Origin: Celoporthe dispersa
Taxonomy: Eukaryota > Ascomycota > Sordariomycetes > Diaporthales > Cryphonectriaceae
Length of the DNA: 64,000 bases
Assembly: GCA_016584495.1 (NCBI GenBank)
Contig: WAID01000001.1
Location: 62,001 to 126,000, forward strand
Direction of reading: 5' to 3'
Shown: positions 46,850-58,286 of the stretch, one piece after another
Layout: each line of letters begins with the position of its first letter
Position numbering within the stretch: the first letter of the stretch is position 1
Position numbers and translations under genes: made by a program
The notes under the pieces: generated by a model
What the model was told of the DNA's origin: nothing
Seen by the model: only the letters and a program-made list of their open reading frames with translations
The model's database searches: none

Positions 46850-47850
46850 AAATATTAGGGAATTAAAGCAATTTACGAAAGAATTCGGAGATATTAGAAC
46901 TTTCCAAAACTTAGGAAAAGGATAGAAAATATCCTTAAAATATATAATAGCTGTAAGAAAAATAAAATAGAATAATATAAATCTTATAGATTATTGCAAT
47001 TCTTATTAATATTTATAGCTATTTGGCAATCAATTAGCCTAGATTTTATTATTAAGCTATTTCTTTTACGAAAATTCTTAATTAAAATGCAGTTTGATAA
47101 TATTTTAGTAATAATTTGCAGACTAAATAAGTATACTTATTTCCTACTCTATAAAAAAAAGCAATATAGTAGAAGAATTTGTATATATATTTCTCAGAAT
47201 TATAATAGCTAATTATAGGATATTATAAGAATTTATCTTAGATAAAGATAGAAAATTTGTATCAAATTTCTAAATATTATTTATAAAATAGCTTAAAGCT
47301 GTATATAAGATATTAATTGCATTCTATTTGCAAATAAATAGACAAATAAAGCGAATTAATTAAATTATAAAATAATATTTCAAGCATTATATTAATTAGA
47401 AGTAGAATAATTAGATTGAATTACTATTATTAGCGCAATTCGCATATAATAGTACAGATATTAATATTATAAAGATTTTACTATTCTATATACTCTATAG
47501 GCATAATCTAATAGCTTATTATAAAGTATTGCTAGAAGCAAATGCAGAAATTGCAGAAAAAAAGGCGCTCAAATTCAGAAAGATTAGAGAAAGATTATAG
47601 TCAGAACTTATATTTATTCAGAAATATATAATTCAATATGCAAATTTCAAAAGGATTAAAAAACTAATCTTATAAGAGAGAGATAAAATCTATCTAATTC
47701 GCAAAAATATTAAAATTACAAAATCCAATAATAAATTAGATTATAAGAAATTAGGATTTTTCAAAATCTTATATAAAATCTTGCTAATTAATTATAAACT
47801 TGCAATACTATATTAAAAATTATATTTAATCTTCTATATATCACTTCTTA
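46850..47850 (+). pseudogene. Integrase region, destroyed by RIP
   Basis: Upstream of 46994 a zinc-binding-like segment is visible (RIRRYWNFPKL, NSCKKNK). Then come IWQSISLDFIIKL and DNILVIICRLNKYTYF, which match the catalytic core start. From about 47750 KLGFFKILYKI and FYISLLKLAL match the C-terminal region. Confidence 0.8.
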
Positions 47851-47899
47851 AATTAGCATTATTTAGCGCAAAACTCTTATATAATAATAATATTATCTT

Positions 47900-48831
47900 A
47901 GATAAAGAATAATAATAAAAAATAGAAAAGATTTAGAGTATATACAAAAGAAGAAGAGAATATTAATATCTTATTAAATAGAAAAGCTATAATAATAGCG
48001 AAAGCTTATAGGAAAAATTAGCTAATATTAGCAAAGATTTAATTTAAGAATATTAGCGAAATAATATCTTTATAAACTAAGAAAGATTGCTTTAGCTTGG
48101 AATAAGAATTAGAGATAGCAAATTTATCTAAAAATTACAAGCTTATAGAAAGATTAGCATCTATATTTTCAGAATTCGTAATATTAAATAAATCAAAGTC
48201 TATAGTAGATTAGTCAATCTTTTTAATTTCCTGCAAAAATAGATTAGAATACTTTTTAGATAAAAAACTCTTAAGCATCAAAACTTCAATATTCCAATTA
48301 ATACTCTCAATAATCACATATTTAGCCTTAGCTTTCTCTCGCTCTATATATTTCAATTCCTCTAAATTATTAATATTGCAATAAACTGCCTATATTATCT
48401 TTTCATATCACAACTTTTTCTATTTCCGCAAATAAAGAATCTTTGTATTCAAAATAATAGCCTTTTTCTCAACTATTTCTAATTCCTTTTCTAGATAGCA
48501 GTATTTGGCAATAATCTAATTAAGCTACTTAAAGAAAAGCCTATAATAATTATAATTGGATAAGTTTAAGCAAATACAAATATAATAATAAGAAAAGAAA
48601 TTATTAATATAATACTCAGCGCTTAGCCTATAATCCTTATAATAGGAATAAAATATAGAGGAAAGAGAGCTGCGAGATATAATAGCAGTAAGAATAAAAG
48701 CTTGGCGAGAAGAATAAGATTTTGATATACAAAAAGCAATAATTCTATACAATATCTCGATTAGGAAAGCATAATAATATGCTGAAAGAATAGAAATTAC
48801 TTATAAAAGATTATTAGGGATAATAATCAAT
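47900..48831. other. Extra segment between integrase and 3' LTR
   Basis: About 900 bp follow the integrase end before the purine tract. It is RIP-mutated. The minus strand retains the longest frame (48525-48752, 75 codons) and fewer interruptions than the plus strand. It may be an additional element gene or untranslated sequence; I recognise no family. Confidence 0.35.
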
Positions 48832-48844
48832 AGAAGGAAGATAA

Positions 48845-49288
48845 TATTATAATCTATCCAATATGCAGATTATAAATAAAGTAGCTTAATAGCAAAGCAT
48901 AGAAAATTAGCAGAATCCAGATATAAAAGCAGTAAAGAAAAAAGATTATATAATCTAAAATTAGGATTACTAATAGATAAGATAGACATCTATTATATCT
49001 ATTAATAATAGATAGGATAGATATCTATTATATCTATCAAATTGAAGAGCTAGATATATAAAGATATACTTATTACTAATAGATAAATTTAGTATATAGC
49101 TCTTCAATTGTCAATCTAAGTATTCAGTCTTATATATTGGATAGCTCTAAAGGCAATGAATACTTGCATCGCTTATTAGGACTCGCACGATTCCGTATTC
49201 AAGGACTTAATGCTTTTTGATATCTTTCTTGCTAGCATAAACCCAATCGGTACTTAGGAATCTTCGGATTACTGCAGTGCTCATAACA
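48845..49288 (+). repeat. 3' LTR of the gypsy element (444 bp)
   Basis: Aligned end to end with 41934-42377. The first half is RIP-mutated. From about 49090 on it is intact (CTTGCATCGCTTATTAGGAC, TTGCTAGCATAAACCCAATC), with the terminus CTCATAACA. Confidence 0.92.
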
Positions 49289-49293
49289 ATGTA
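49289..49293. repeat. Target-site duplication, right copy (ATGTA)
   Basis: Identical to 41929-41933. Confidence 0.92.
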
Positions 49294-50257
49294 TCTTTCG
49301 TTTAGGGAAAAACCATCGCTCATTGATTTTTGACGACCTTCCTATCACCACACTGATGTTTCCAGACTTCTAAGCATTCTTTCCAGCCAGAACACCTATC
49401 ATGGATCGATATTGATAGTGGTTGACTATCTAGCTGCGGTGTCTAGCCCATGGCTGATACCTGGTGACCGCTCCAGCCTATCTGTTTGGAAGTAGATTTT
49501 TCTTCTCTCTTTAAAGGAAGTCGTAGCTAGCGTAGCTGGATATTAACAAGTTAGACCACCTACTACGATGATGATTCCCGGCCCGCTAAGCGTGCAGGTT
49601 ATAGTTGCCAATGTGCCATCCGAAGCATCGTTGCGGCTGTCCTCGCTCGTCATCTGTGCGATAGGAACTGAGGTAACGGTATGCTAGGGGCAGAGGAGGT
49701 AGGAGGTGATGAGTGAGTCACATTATCGCAGGGCTTAACTAGTACCCTTTCAGAGGAGTGATAGATACTTAACGACATCCAATGTGCCAAGGAGCACGGC
49801 ATGCGAGACCAGAGTTAATATGTCGTCATTGTTAGGAATCTCTCCTGGTGTGGTGCCTCAACTGGGTCAGCTTCTATGCCGAGTCTGCGGACCTACCTCT
49901 TTCTACCCATCTTGTCTCTGATTTTTCATGATGTGATGAAGATTGAAATCCCCTGCATGTATCGATCCTTCGATGTTGAGTGACAGAATCTCAGTATCTC
50001 TGACTATTTTATGGGGTTATTAAGAGCCTTAAAACGCATTATAAAGATTAACAACTATAAAAACATATGATTTAGCTGCAAAACCTTGTGGAAAGAGTAG
50101 CTTGATAGATAGGTTGGGCAGTGATTGTCGCTGTACATCTTTGATGTCCAGCTCTCTTCCATATATAAGCCGCTATTCTGAACTCCTTTTCTCAGCTTAT
50201 CGACTAGATAAAGAACCTCGAATCCTGAGTGATGTGAATAAGCTGTCTCTCCAGTAA
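49294..50257. other. Intergenic, no recognisable gene
   Basis: Normal base composition resumes abruptly after the retrotransposon. Short frames only. Confidence 0.5.
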
Positions 50258-50684
50258 TGTTATGACTCATCCAACATGCAGGTTATAGACCAAGTCATGC
50301 GGAAGAGAGGGACTGGAAGGCTGAAAAACAGATCCAACATTAGGAAAGTCAGCCAAGCCTAGGGTTAGGGTTAATAAGAATCATCCATCGAGAATCAATG
50401 GGCTCCCGTGTGGGCCACCAGCAGATTAGGACTGAAGAGCTGAATGGATATATAAACTCCTGCTTCCTACCAGTATATAAATCTTGTATATATATCTTCA
50501 ATCGTCAATCTTTAGCATTCATCCGATACACATTTGGATAGATTCAAAATCAGTAAACATTTGCAATAATCATTGAAACTTGTATATTTCTTTAGTTAAG
50601 GATTTGAAGCTAACTATCCGCTTTTGTTAGCATTAAATCAATTAGCATCGTCAGCAACAATTATTTATTTCAATGCTCGTTACA
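50258..50684 (+). mobile_element. Solo LTR, family A, no target duplication
   Basis: It starts TGTTATGACTCATCCAACAT, has AGGGTTAGGGTTA at 50361-50373 and ends AATGCTCGTTACA. It aligns with the gypsy LTRs at both ends but is diverged inside. Flanking pentamers AGTAA and CTTAT differ, so it either arose by recombination between elements or its duplication has decayed. Confidence 0.8.
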
Positions 50685-50708
50685 CTTATTGATTATAATG
50701 ACAAATAT

Positions 50709-51018
50709 TGAACTAGAACCTCGGGCGCTGTCGTACGAGAGGACGAACATCAAGGCAATAGGCAAGGGCTCGTGCAACCCAAGCGTACTGAATCGGTCAC
50801 AAGGACAACAACAAACGAAGGCCACACATGCACAAGATCAAGTAAAAATCCTGCCTTAAATCTGTCTAAAGGGCTCAAATTAAGAAAAGAAGGGAAGATT
50901 ACTTGTTATTTCTATCTTAGCGTAGAAAAAATGAAGGGGTTTGTACTCTCATATCTGAATGACCTTAGGACCCACCTATATTCCATGTCCTGAAGTCCAC
51001 TCCACTGGCTACCACAAC
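50709..51018 (+). mobile_element. Family C element (about 310 bp, probable solo LTR), best preserved copy
   Basis: It begins TGAACTAGAACCTCGGGCGC and ends GGCTACCACAAC. AATAT flanks it at 50704-50708 and 51019-51023. It lies only 24 bp after the solo LTR at 50258-50684. Copies are at 37471-37783 and, diverged, 28531-28747. No coding capacity. Confidence 0.8.
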
Positions 51019-51023
51019 AATAT

Positions 51024-53821
51024 GAGCGCTAATATTGAAGTCTGAGAAGACTTTTTTAATTGATTTATTAAAGCGATAGACTTTTTGAAATGGTTTATAC
51101 AAGCAAAGCTACTCTAACGCGCTAATGTGATGGCTAGTAATCAAATATAAAACATGGGATTCAAGTAGCATTGCATACATACTCTAACTCTTTGTTTTCT
51201 TTCTTTCTTTTCAAAAGAAATAGTAATAACAAGTTTTTTTTTTTAAGCTCCTTAAACAAATCTAACGCAGGGTTTCACCTTGCTCTTGTATGTTGTTAAT
51301 CTTTGTTTGCTGTCGTTCTCTATATTCAAGTACTCTTGAGTCGACGGGGGTTTTGCTTATTGCTTCAATTTTCGTCTTGATGCAATAGCGCTCGAGTTCT
51401 AATTCAGCGGTTGATAGCACTTGCAAAATACTTCTAACAGATTCCTTATAAATTTCCATCGTTTGCTAAGAGTAGCTACCTAGTTACCATAACTCACATG
51501 TTTGTTTCGGCAGAGCGGCATTGGAATCAATGTGAAGTGGGTGGCTTCATAATCTGGCTAATAGGTGTGAAGAAAGTAGTGGGCGTATGCGACGGCTAAA
51601 AGAAGTGACGACTCCCAGCTGCCTGGAAGTAGTGGTGGCCTTATAAAGCTGCATAGACGGTCGGACTCACACAGGGCGACTTCCATTCATAGTTCCATAC
51701 TTCTTTCTTTGCCAATTTTCCTTGACCAGCCGAACGCAGGTTCTCCTTTTGGTTCGATTTTTTTCCAGCATAATAGTCTGAGAATGAGTCCGAAAGGCAC
51801 TGTGCAAGGAGCAGGCTTCCCAGAGTGTCGAGCAGAGCCTCGTTACTGCTAGATCTTTTGGCGATCGTCTTGTAATATATAAGCAATGAGCTAGAAGAGC
51901 TAGCGCCTACAAGTAGTAGTTCTGGCAGCACACTCTGACATTGCGAACGTTCACTCACTGTCTGCTAGGAAGATTCGTTTATTAATCTCGCTTGGGAATT
52001 GTACAATTAATATGGGAAACTCCGTATTCATTGGATTACTGGCGCATGCAATGAAAAACTTTATTCCTTTCATTGTAAATATGTTCTACAGCGAAGAGAT
52101 CAGATAGCTTTTGTAGCCGGGATTATACAACAGGAGAAATCCCCTCTATCTAGTCTTGAGTAGCACATAAGAGGAAGAAAAGACTATTTGGCTTGAGACG
52201 AAGATTACAAATAGGGTGTTTTGGTTGCATTGGAAAGTGCTAGAATAAAAGCTCCTATAGAAAACATTGAGGATACATATTCAGCCTTAGGGCTCAGATC
52301 ACGTTTTACAAGATGAGAATGAGGGTGAAATTGGTGATCTATAGATTGATGGTCACACGAGAACGTTGAGAGATGCCTAGTGCGTTATAATTAGGAGACA
52401 AGGTCAATCTAAGAAGATTGTGAGCTCGCGGCCCAGGCGAGGAGCATCCTAAACAAGGCCACACTATGAAAAAGGGAGCAGCCATTCTTGCTACTGTGGG
52501 CGCGGGTCTACTCAGATAGGAACATTTTCGCGACGCGTAAACTGGCAGAACCCTGAGCAGGAGCTCTCACAGACAGAGGGGAATGGCTGGAAAGCTCCGA
52601 TAAGGAAGGCGGGCGAGCAGGATCAAAAGGGAACAGACGGCGTGGATGAGAGAGTCTCTAGCAGGTGGTGTGAAAGAGGAGGGGTCAAGGATCAGTTAGT
52701 TCCAGAGATGACGTAGGATGGGCTGTCGTGGCCGCGTTTAATTGGTCACATCCAACTCAGGCTCCGAGAGACGCCCTCTTCGCCCCACGATCATGCGGGC
52801 AATATACTATGGTACGAGGCCTGGAGGGGTAGTTGCTAGCATTCGCTAACTGTGACTGGGCTTGTCTCGTTCATCGAGCTGTTGGGTTGACCGGGATCAA
52901 AAGGGGATGACAGCCGAGCTCCAAAGTCGTAGGTATCAGTGGGTCCTCCTCCATGTCTGCATCTGATGATGCTCAGCATTACCGTTAAATTCCTATCAAG
53001 CCACCTCGAATTTTCCAACCTTCTCTGCATGTTCTTCGTGATAATATTGCAGAGTCTACCGCTGGTCGTCAGCGCAGTACAGTTGAAGATATAGATATTA
53101 CCCTGTGTGGAAAACTAGGAACACACAATAGGAAATCGTCATTTTAGGCTACAAGCGCCATTTTAGACTACTAGCGTCATTCAACCGAGTGCACCAAGTT
53201 GGCGCCAATCACAACATGTGCAACGTGATCTATCTATTCAGTAGCACAGGTATAGAGTGTAAGCTGTGGCCTCCTCGTACAGATCCATTTCATGCAGAGG
53301 ACAAGCATGCTCGCGCTGAATACCACTTGAGAGAATGTCACCAGTTGCCATTACGAGTCTGAGCACTTACCCAAGGTTGTTATACGTGCGTGACCTATAG
53401 ACATAGTACTACAAGATCAGAGCGCATGCCCAGTGTGCAAGACAAGCAACCATGACACAGCGCCATACCTGATCTGATGCGGCGACGGCGAGTCCTCGAT
53501 TACCATGCAAACTCATACATTTCTTGTTGCTTTCAGCTTCTAGATGGTAAATATTCGAAGACTAAATACGTGGACACGGAACATTACGTAGGAACAATTT
53601 CTCAGAGAATACACCGGAACAACTTCTCGGACCACTACATGTTTCAAGTGATCAAGATGGATATAGTCTTTAATTAAGACTATCCTCATATTTATTGATT
53701 AATCTCAGCTAGTAGAGCTCGCTCGATGTTTGAGCTGCTACTCCCAAAATTGGACATGACGATAACACAATCTAGAGCATCTATTTACTCTGACCACGGC
53801 TAATGTGAGTCTGGCTGGACG
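51024..53821. other. Gene-poor region
   Basis: Two minus-strand frames (51641-51958 and 51262-51459) are hydrophilic and protein-like but match nothing I know. No repeats or RNA genes are recognised. Confidence 0.45.
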
Positions 53822-53980
53822 ATGTATGAAGTCTCCAATCGGGCTGTAGGAGCTTTGCTGGGATCAAAGAAAAATAAAGGCGAGGAGCCCTATTACATCA
53901 TCGGTGTTGTCATTTGGGATCTGGCGGACCTTGAAAGACTCTACACCCATTCTCCAAAGCTTCTTGTAGGAACCATTGAT
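53822..53980 (+). pseudogene. HET paralogue tail fragment (family A)
   Basis: VGALLGSKKNKGEE followed by IIGVVIWDLAD resembles the C-terminal block of the family A genes, for example VGILLSKPG with RRVGIVVWDLV at 5626-7492 and TGICIWDVV at 142-1746. Upstream sequence shows no HET domain. It is short, so the match is suggestive only. Confidence 0.35.
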
Positions 53981-54077
53981 CAAATACTTATTTATAGATC
54001 AGATTATCTAAGGTTAGATTTGTTGGTTTATTTTCTCTAGCGTAGGTTGTAGAAAAGCTGTCTTGCGCCTCAGAAGT

Positions 54078-55937
54078 TCAAACCAGCTTGAACCCTGTCT
54101 CTACTAGCATGCCCCTTTCTAGACTGTCTATCGCCTCTCCGTTCATGATTCCATGTACATAGCACTCTCCACAGAGTCGGTACATCTGTCTTACATGCAG
54201 AGGGCGTAATACAAATGGAACCTGAGCCCCATATAAAACGCAAATCTCATCCCCTATCTCTGTGATTCGTGGTCCGAGTCCCATGAGCCCCTTCCTGGTA
54301 ACAAAAAAGCAGCGGTCTCTGCAGAGGTCTTCGGTCGTCGCCAAGAATCTATCGCAGTCTCCCACTACTTCATCCAAGGAGCTCGGATGGAAGCTTTTGG
54401 CTGAGACTCCCAACTGTGCTAGCACAGAAAGGCAGTCTGCGATGCGCTCAGATGTCGTTACTTCGTTCTTGTATGTCTGCTGCGATAGAAGGCGGTTGCC
54501 GGCGTTCAAGGTCAGACAGAACTGTTCGAGAATACTTCCTTGTCTGTTTCGGTGATGATCTCCGGTATTGTCCTTGAGATAGTTCCAAATCTGCCGAACA
54601 ACATTCTGGTCGTCTTGGCCCTGTAGCCCCGGCAAGCTGACTCTGTAGTTGTCCAGATTGATGCTTGATGACTTCCAGGCTACTCGATCCACAGCGCATC
54701 CTTTAACTTCCAGCGTCCGCCCAAGAATGCGAAAAGAATGTTTCTTGCGAGTCGAGGCATTGTAGCGAAGCCTAAACTCATTTGGCAGAAAGTAATTCCG
54801 CCCAGGCACTTCCCAATTAGGGACCCATGACGGCCACTGAGTACAAGAGTCACCAGTCGCCCATGCATTGTCGTCGTGCTCGACCAGGGACAGCGTGAGC
54901 AAAGGCTCCGGTTCCTCCAGCAGCCGTTGGGCTACGGCTAGGTAGACCTCCGAGCAAGGTAAAGTGTAGTCGATCGGTACCCGCGTACGACCGGCGATGT
55001 CTTCGCACCACGACCTGAGCGAACAGTGTCCCAGAATCGCGTAGATCTTGTCGTGTGGATCTGTACATGCGCAGTTCCGAACGCTGCGCAGGACATAGTG
55101 GACAGGCTGATGATGATGATCAGAGTTGGCGATATTCGGGCGAGCAGGGTCGTCGCTAATAAAACGGAGGTAAAGATAGGGGTCGAGGGCATTCCATGCG
55201 ATGGGGAACCTCCCGTCGATTTCTACCGGCCGTCTCTTGTTGATCCAGAATACAGCAGTTCTGAAGTGAGCCAGCCGTAATTTGCATTCGCCTGTGAGGA
55301 GAAACCCGTCGAGTGCTAGGTTCAGCTCCTGTACAACCCAGATCCGGCTGAAAAGGACCACCTTGTGAAAATTTTCCAGCGCCTCCCATTGGCTCGGATG
55401 CGCAGTGGCTAGAAATCCATCCAATTTCTCAAAGTCGTATAGTGAAGAGCCATAATCCTTCGGCTGAGGACACAGGGCGGCGGCCTTCTCAAAGAAATCG
55501 AAAAGCTTCAGAGCATCGAAGTCGACCTCTCCTAGCCAAGCCAAGACTTGTAAGGCGTTTGCAAAAATGTCCCCCATGCGCTGGACCTGTTCTGTTCTTT
55601 CTGCCAGGTCATCCTGGTTGATACAAATAGCATCAACCCACAACACTCGGGTGCTTGTCGGGTCTCTGATGGATTTCAGAGCACACTGTAAATTCCATGT
55701 GATGACCAATGGTTGCGGTTGGCCGTCACACTGGACAGTCGCTTGGTCATTGTCGCCTCGGAATACTCTCCAAACGTAAGAGATGGCTTCGTAATGAGGC
55801 GGTGAGTCAAGCCTCTCTGTTCGGAGCTGACACCGCAAGGGCTCGTGGCCTGTGCCAGGAAGCAACTCCAGAAGTCTGAAGTACTGTCGATTGTCAGGAA
55901 GAGAAGAATATCGGAAAGAATCCGCCATGGCTATCAT
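54078..55937 (-). CDS. HET-domain protein, HET-6-like type (619 aa, single exon, intact)
   Basis: The N-terminal HET domain is complete. Blocks are YEAISYVWRVF (49-59), VLWVDAICINQDDLAERTEQ (98-117), VLAWLGEVD (131-139), FSRIWVVQELNLA (197-209) and, later, DPHDKIYAILG near residue 300. This is the classic layout of HET-6-like proteins of about 600 aa, with a variable C-terminal half ending in a GLMGLGP...GDEICVLYGAQVPFVLRP region. The usual SYxWG glycine is Arg here. The upstream ATG (55937) is annotated; the fourth-codon ATG (55928) has a better start context. The role is probably allorecognition or programmed cell death. It belongs to a different subfamily from the left-hand paralogues. Confidence 0.92.
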   Translation of the reverse strand: MIAMADSFRYSSLPDNRQYFRLLELLPGTGHEPLRCQLRTERLDSPPHYEAISYVWRVFRGDNDQATVQCDGQPQPLVITWNLQCALKSIRDPTSTRVLWVDAICINQDDLAERTEQVQRMGDIFANALQVLAWLGEVDFDALKLFDFFEKAAALCPQPKDYGSSLYDFEKLDGFLATAHPSQWEALENFHKVVLFSRIWVVQELNLALDGFLLTGECKLRLAHFRTAVFWINKRRPVEIDGRFPIAWNALDPYLYLRFISDDPARPNIANSDHHHQPVHYVLRSVRNCACTDPHDKIYAILGHCSLRSWCEDIAGRTRVPIDYTLPCSEVYLAVAQRLLEEPEPLLTLSLVEHDDNAWATGDSCTQWPSWVPNWEVPGRNYFLPNEFRLRYNASTRKKHSFRILGRTLEVKGCAVDRVAWKSSSINLDNYRVSLPGLQGQDDQNVVRQIWNYLKDNTGDHHRNRQGSILEQFCLTLNAGNRLLSQQTYKNEVTTSERIADCLSVLAQLGVSAKSFHPSSLDEVVGDCDRFLATTEDLCRDRCFFVTRKGLMGLGPRITEIGDEICVLYGAQVPFVLRPLHVRQMYRLCGECYVHGIMNGEAIDSLERGMLVETGFKLV

Positions 55938-58286
55938 AATCTTGACAGCATCTTTTCTGTTGTTATGTCCGTAACATTAGAAGGAGAAATTATCGAGCCT
56001 AAACGGTCTTTTTTAGAGAGACACCCCACCGCAACTGCCGCCATCGTCTCCGTGCCTAGCAGGGTTGATTTAAGAGCGGTCAGGTCAGGAGCCGATATAT
56101 TTGCGGGCCTCCTGGTGCCCCTGCGGCTGTGCTGATCCATCGCTGTACGCGATTTTATGCGGCCGGCCAAGCGCAATCTTAGGCCTCCAATCATACGCTA
56201 CAGCCTAGAGATTGCTCTAGTCAGCTAAACTTAGGAACATATAAAGCTGACGTTGATTTCCTAAAACGCGGCCGCCGTCTAACTGACCGCACTTTGGCTG
56301 CCTGGGTACTCACGTGTGTATTTACGCACGAGGTTAAATACCTGGACGTAGACAAATTCACATGGCGTGACTAATAAACAATTGTCTGGCAGCAGCGATA
56401 AGTCGCCATCGGGATCCTGCGGCATCAAACCCTGCGCAGGTGGCTGGAGCTCCGCCACAGAAGTCCCTTTTGGGTTTAAACTCCGGCTCCTGTGTATTGC
56501 CGGCGGCCTCGAGCACTCCTGAAAGTCGATTAATGAGGCGATGTTTTTAACGTTCTGCGAATGGTAGCACTTGGAATATCTACGGTGGCCACAATGGGCC
56601 AAATAATTGAAAGGGGAAAATTTTTTTTTTGCCAGGCCTCCTTCGCTTGGGGCAGAGATGCGCTGCCTAAAGGGGAAGAGCACCAATGTACTAGCTATCA
56701 ACATCAAATTTATGCAAAGTTCCTCGTTTTAATCCTGAGAAACGTTTGTCCCCCGCCAGTCTTCGATCTGCCATCAGAAATTCCTGTGATGGATCCGATG
56801 CAGATTGAGGAGATTGAGAAGTTCAACCCGTGGTAGTAAGGAGAATAGCGAGGCGAATATGTTTGAAGTGAGAGGGCAAGCTGTAATCTTCCGACCTGCG
56901 AAGTCTGCCCCCCGTCTAACTTGATGATTTTTTGTTAGAAAGGAGGCTGTATTCTTTGGTTACCGCCGAATAGCATCTGTTGACTGGAATTTGATTCCTC
57001 TGTATAGAGACGTGTCACTAAATGATAAGTTGAACATAAGGATGAGGAGCAATAAGTGGATAAGAATGAAAGAATTGAACAATAGCTAAAAACAGTCTAT
57101 TTTCAACTCTGCCAACCTAGAGAACTACACTACTGCGCTACTCTTTTCAACAAGATACTTGCATCCAATGATGATAAAACTGAGACTATTGAGTGTGTTC
57201 CTCTTACTTTTCCGAACGTTCTCTCAGTTTCTGTGTGATAATGTCGTCTACATAATACACCATTATTGAGACTCGTCATTTGTATTACTGGCTGGGTCAT
57301 TATCTGAGGTAAGGATGCTCTGTCTGCTGGCAAATATTCTCGTCTTATCACTACTTCTACACACGCAACTTCTTGTGCTACAAATCCATATTATCTTATC
57401 ATGATATTTGCAGGGGCAGATAAGAATTCCAACACATATATGATTTTTACCCTTGGTACAATACATCGTTCGGCCAACAAGTAGTAATTACGGCAGCTCT
57501 GGCCCGAGCTTTTTTTTTTTTTTTTTTTTTGTAGACTGCTGCTTATTTTCAAGTCTTCCCACCTCTCCAACGCTGTTTCTGACTGGAAGAAAGTGCCCGG
57601 GAAGCGTTCTTGATTGTTAGGGCTTCGATCAAGATGTGTAATCTGAATTAAGTCGCGTCATACATATATCCCCATTTGTCGTCCTCAGACGTCTCTTGTC
57701 AACATGAAACGCATACTGCGAAGGATGAAGTCGGGCCAAGAGTCTCATCGCACTGAATCCTGCACAGCGGTATTAGATCGACCAAGATGAAACATATGTT
57801 TTCCCAGGATGTGTAGTCAAGAAACGATGCGCCAGTTCCTCTTTGCCAAAGGATTCGCCACATGAACAAATGCCTGGGCGAGGACCGGATTGATGATATT
57901 AAGAACCGCGCCGAGTTTAACCTATTGTTGACTCAGTTTAAGGCTCGGCCTAACGCAACGCCCAATATTTTCTCGATGCTATATATCGCTGAGGGGATAA
58001 GAAGGCTTCCTGTTATCAGACCAAGCATACCTTGCCTTCTGCCTCGCTTGCCCACTTGAGCAGATCATCAAGTTTCGTGTCCAAGAGCAGTCACACCTGG
58101 AGACCATCCAGAAAGATCCGCTGGTATCGAAGCTTGTCTTTGGCCGAGGAAGGAAGCGAAGACGAAATCTGGTATTTCTATTATCCGGATAGAAAGCTGG
58201 CTGGTTGCAGAATGTGGCAGATAGCCTTTAAATTGTTTGCGTAGTAATATCCATGTCTGCTTTAATTACGTTGGTAAATATAGGAC
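55938..58286. other. Intergenic, with one weak coding candidate at 57862-58190
   Basis: From 57862 a frame reads MNKCLGEDRIDDIKNRAEF. A second frame near 58030 gives PLEQIIKFRVQEQSHLETI and DPLVSKLVFGRGRKRR. They look like pieces of one protein, but I recognise no family. Poly-T occurs at about 57511-57530. No other feature. Confidence 0.4.

Larger units (their letters stand above)
41934..49288 (+). mobile_element. Complete Ty3/gypsy LTR retrotransposon, heavily RIP-mutated
   Basis: It has two 444-bp LTRs, termini TGTTATGA...TCATAACA and a perfect 5-bp duplication. The interior is extremely AT-rich with stops in all frames, but family motifs remain in plus orientation. In order they are a gag zinc knuckle (43293-43334), RT with IDYRQLN (45567-45587) and the catalytic YxDD decayed to YFNN (45860-45871), and integrase with WQSISLDFI (from 47027) and the KLGFFKI-type C-terminal region (from about 47750). 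A purine tract AGAAGGAAG at 48832-48840 precedes the 3' LTR. The order RT then integrase is that of Ty3/gypsy. The changes are C-to-T and G-to-A, as RIP makes. It cannot be active. Confidence 0.93.

Noticed and set aside
43000..48000. Very AT-rich tract as mitochondrial DNA insertion or centromere
   Set aside because: Gypsy motifs in order, two matching LTRs and a perfect target duplication explain the whole tract as a RIP-mutated retrotransposon.
51262..51958. Two minus-strand frames (51641-51958 and 51262-51459) that could be exons of one small gene
   Set aside because: Hydrophilic and plausible in composition, but no homology recognised and no intron that convincingly joins them.
56279..56707. 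142-codon minus-strand frame
   Set aside because: No domain, crosses a poly-T/poly-A run, composition not typical of a conserved protein.
57862..58190. Possible two-piece protein remnant
   Set aside because: The pieces read like coding sequence but are in different frames and unassigned; noted only within the intergenic entry.
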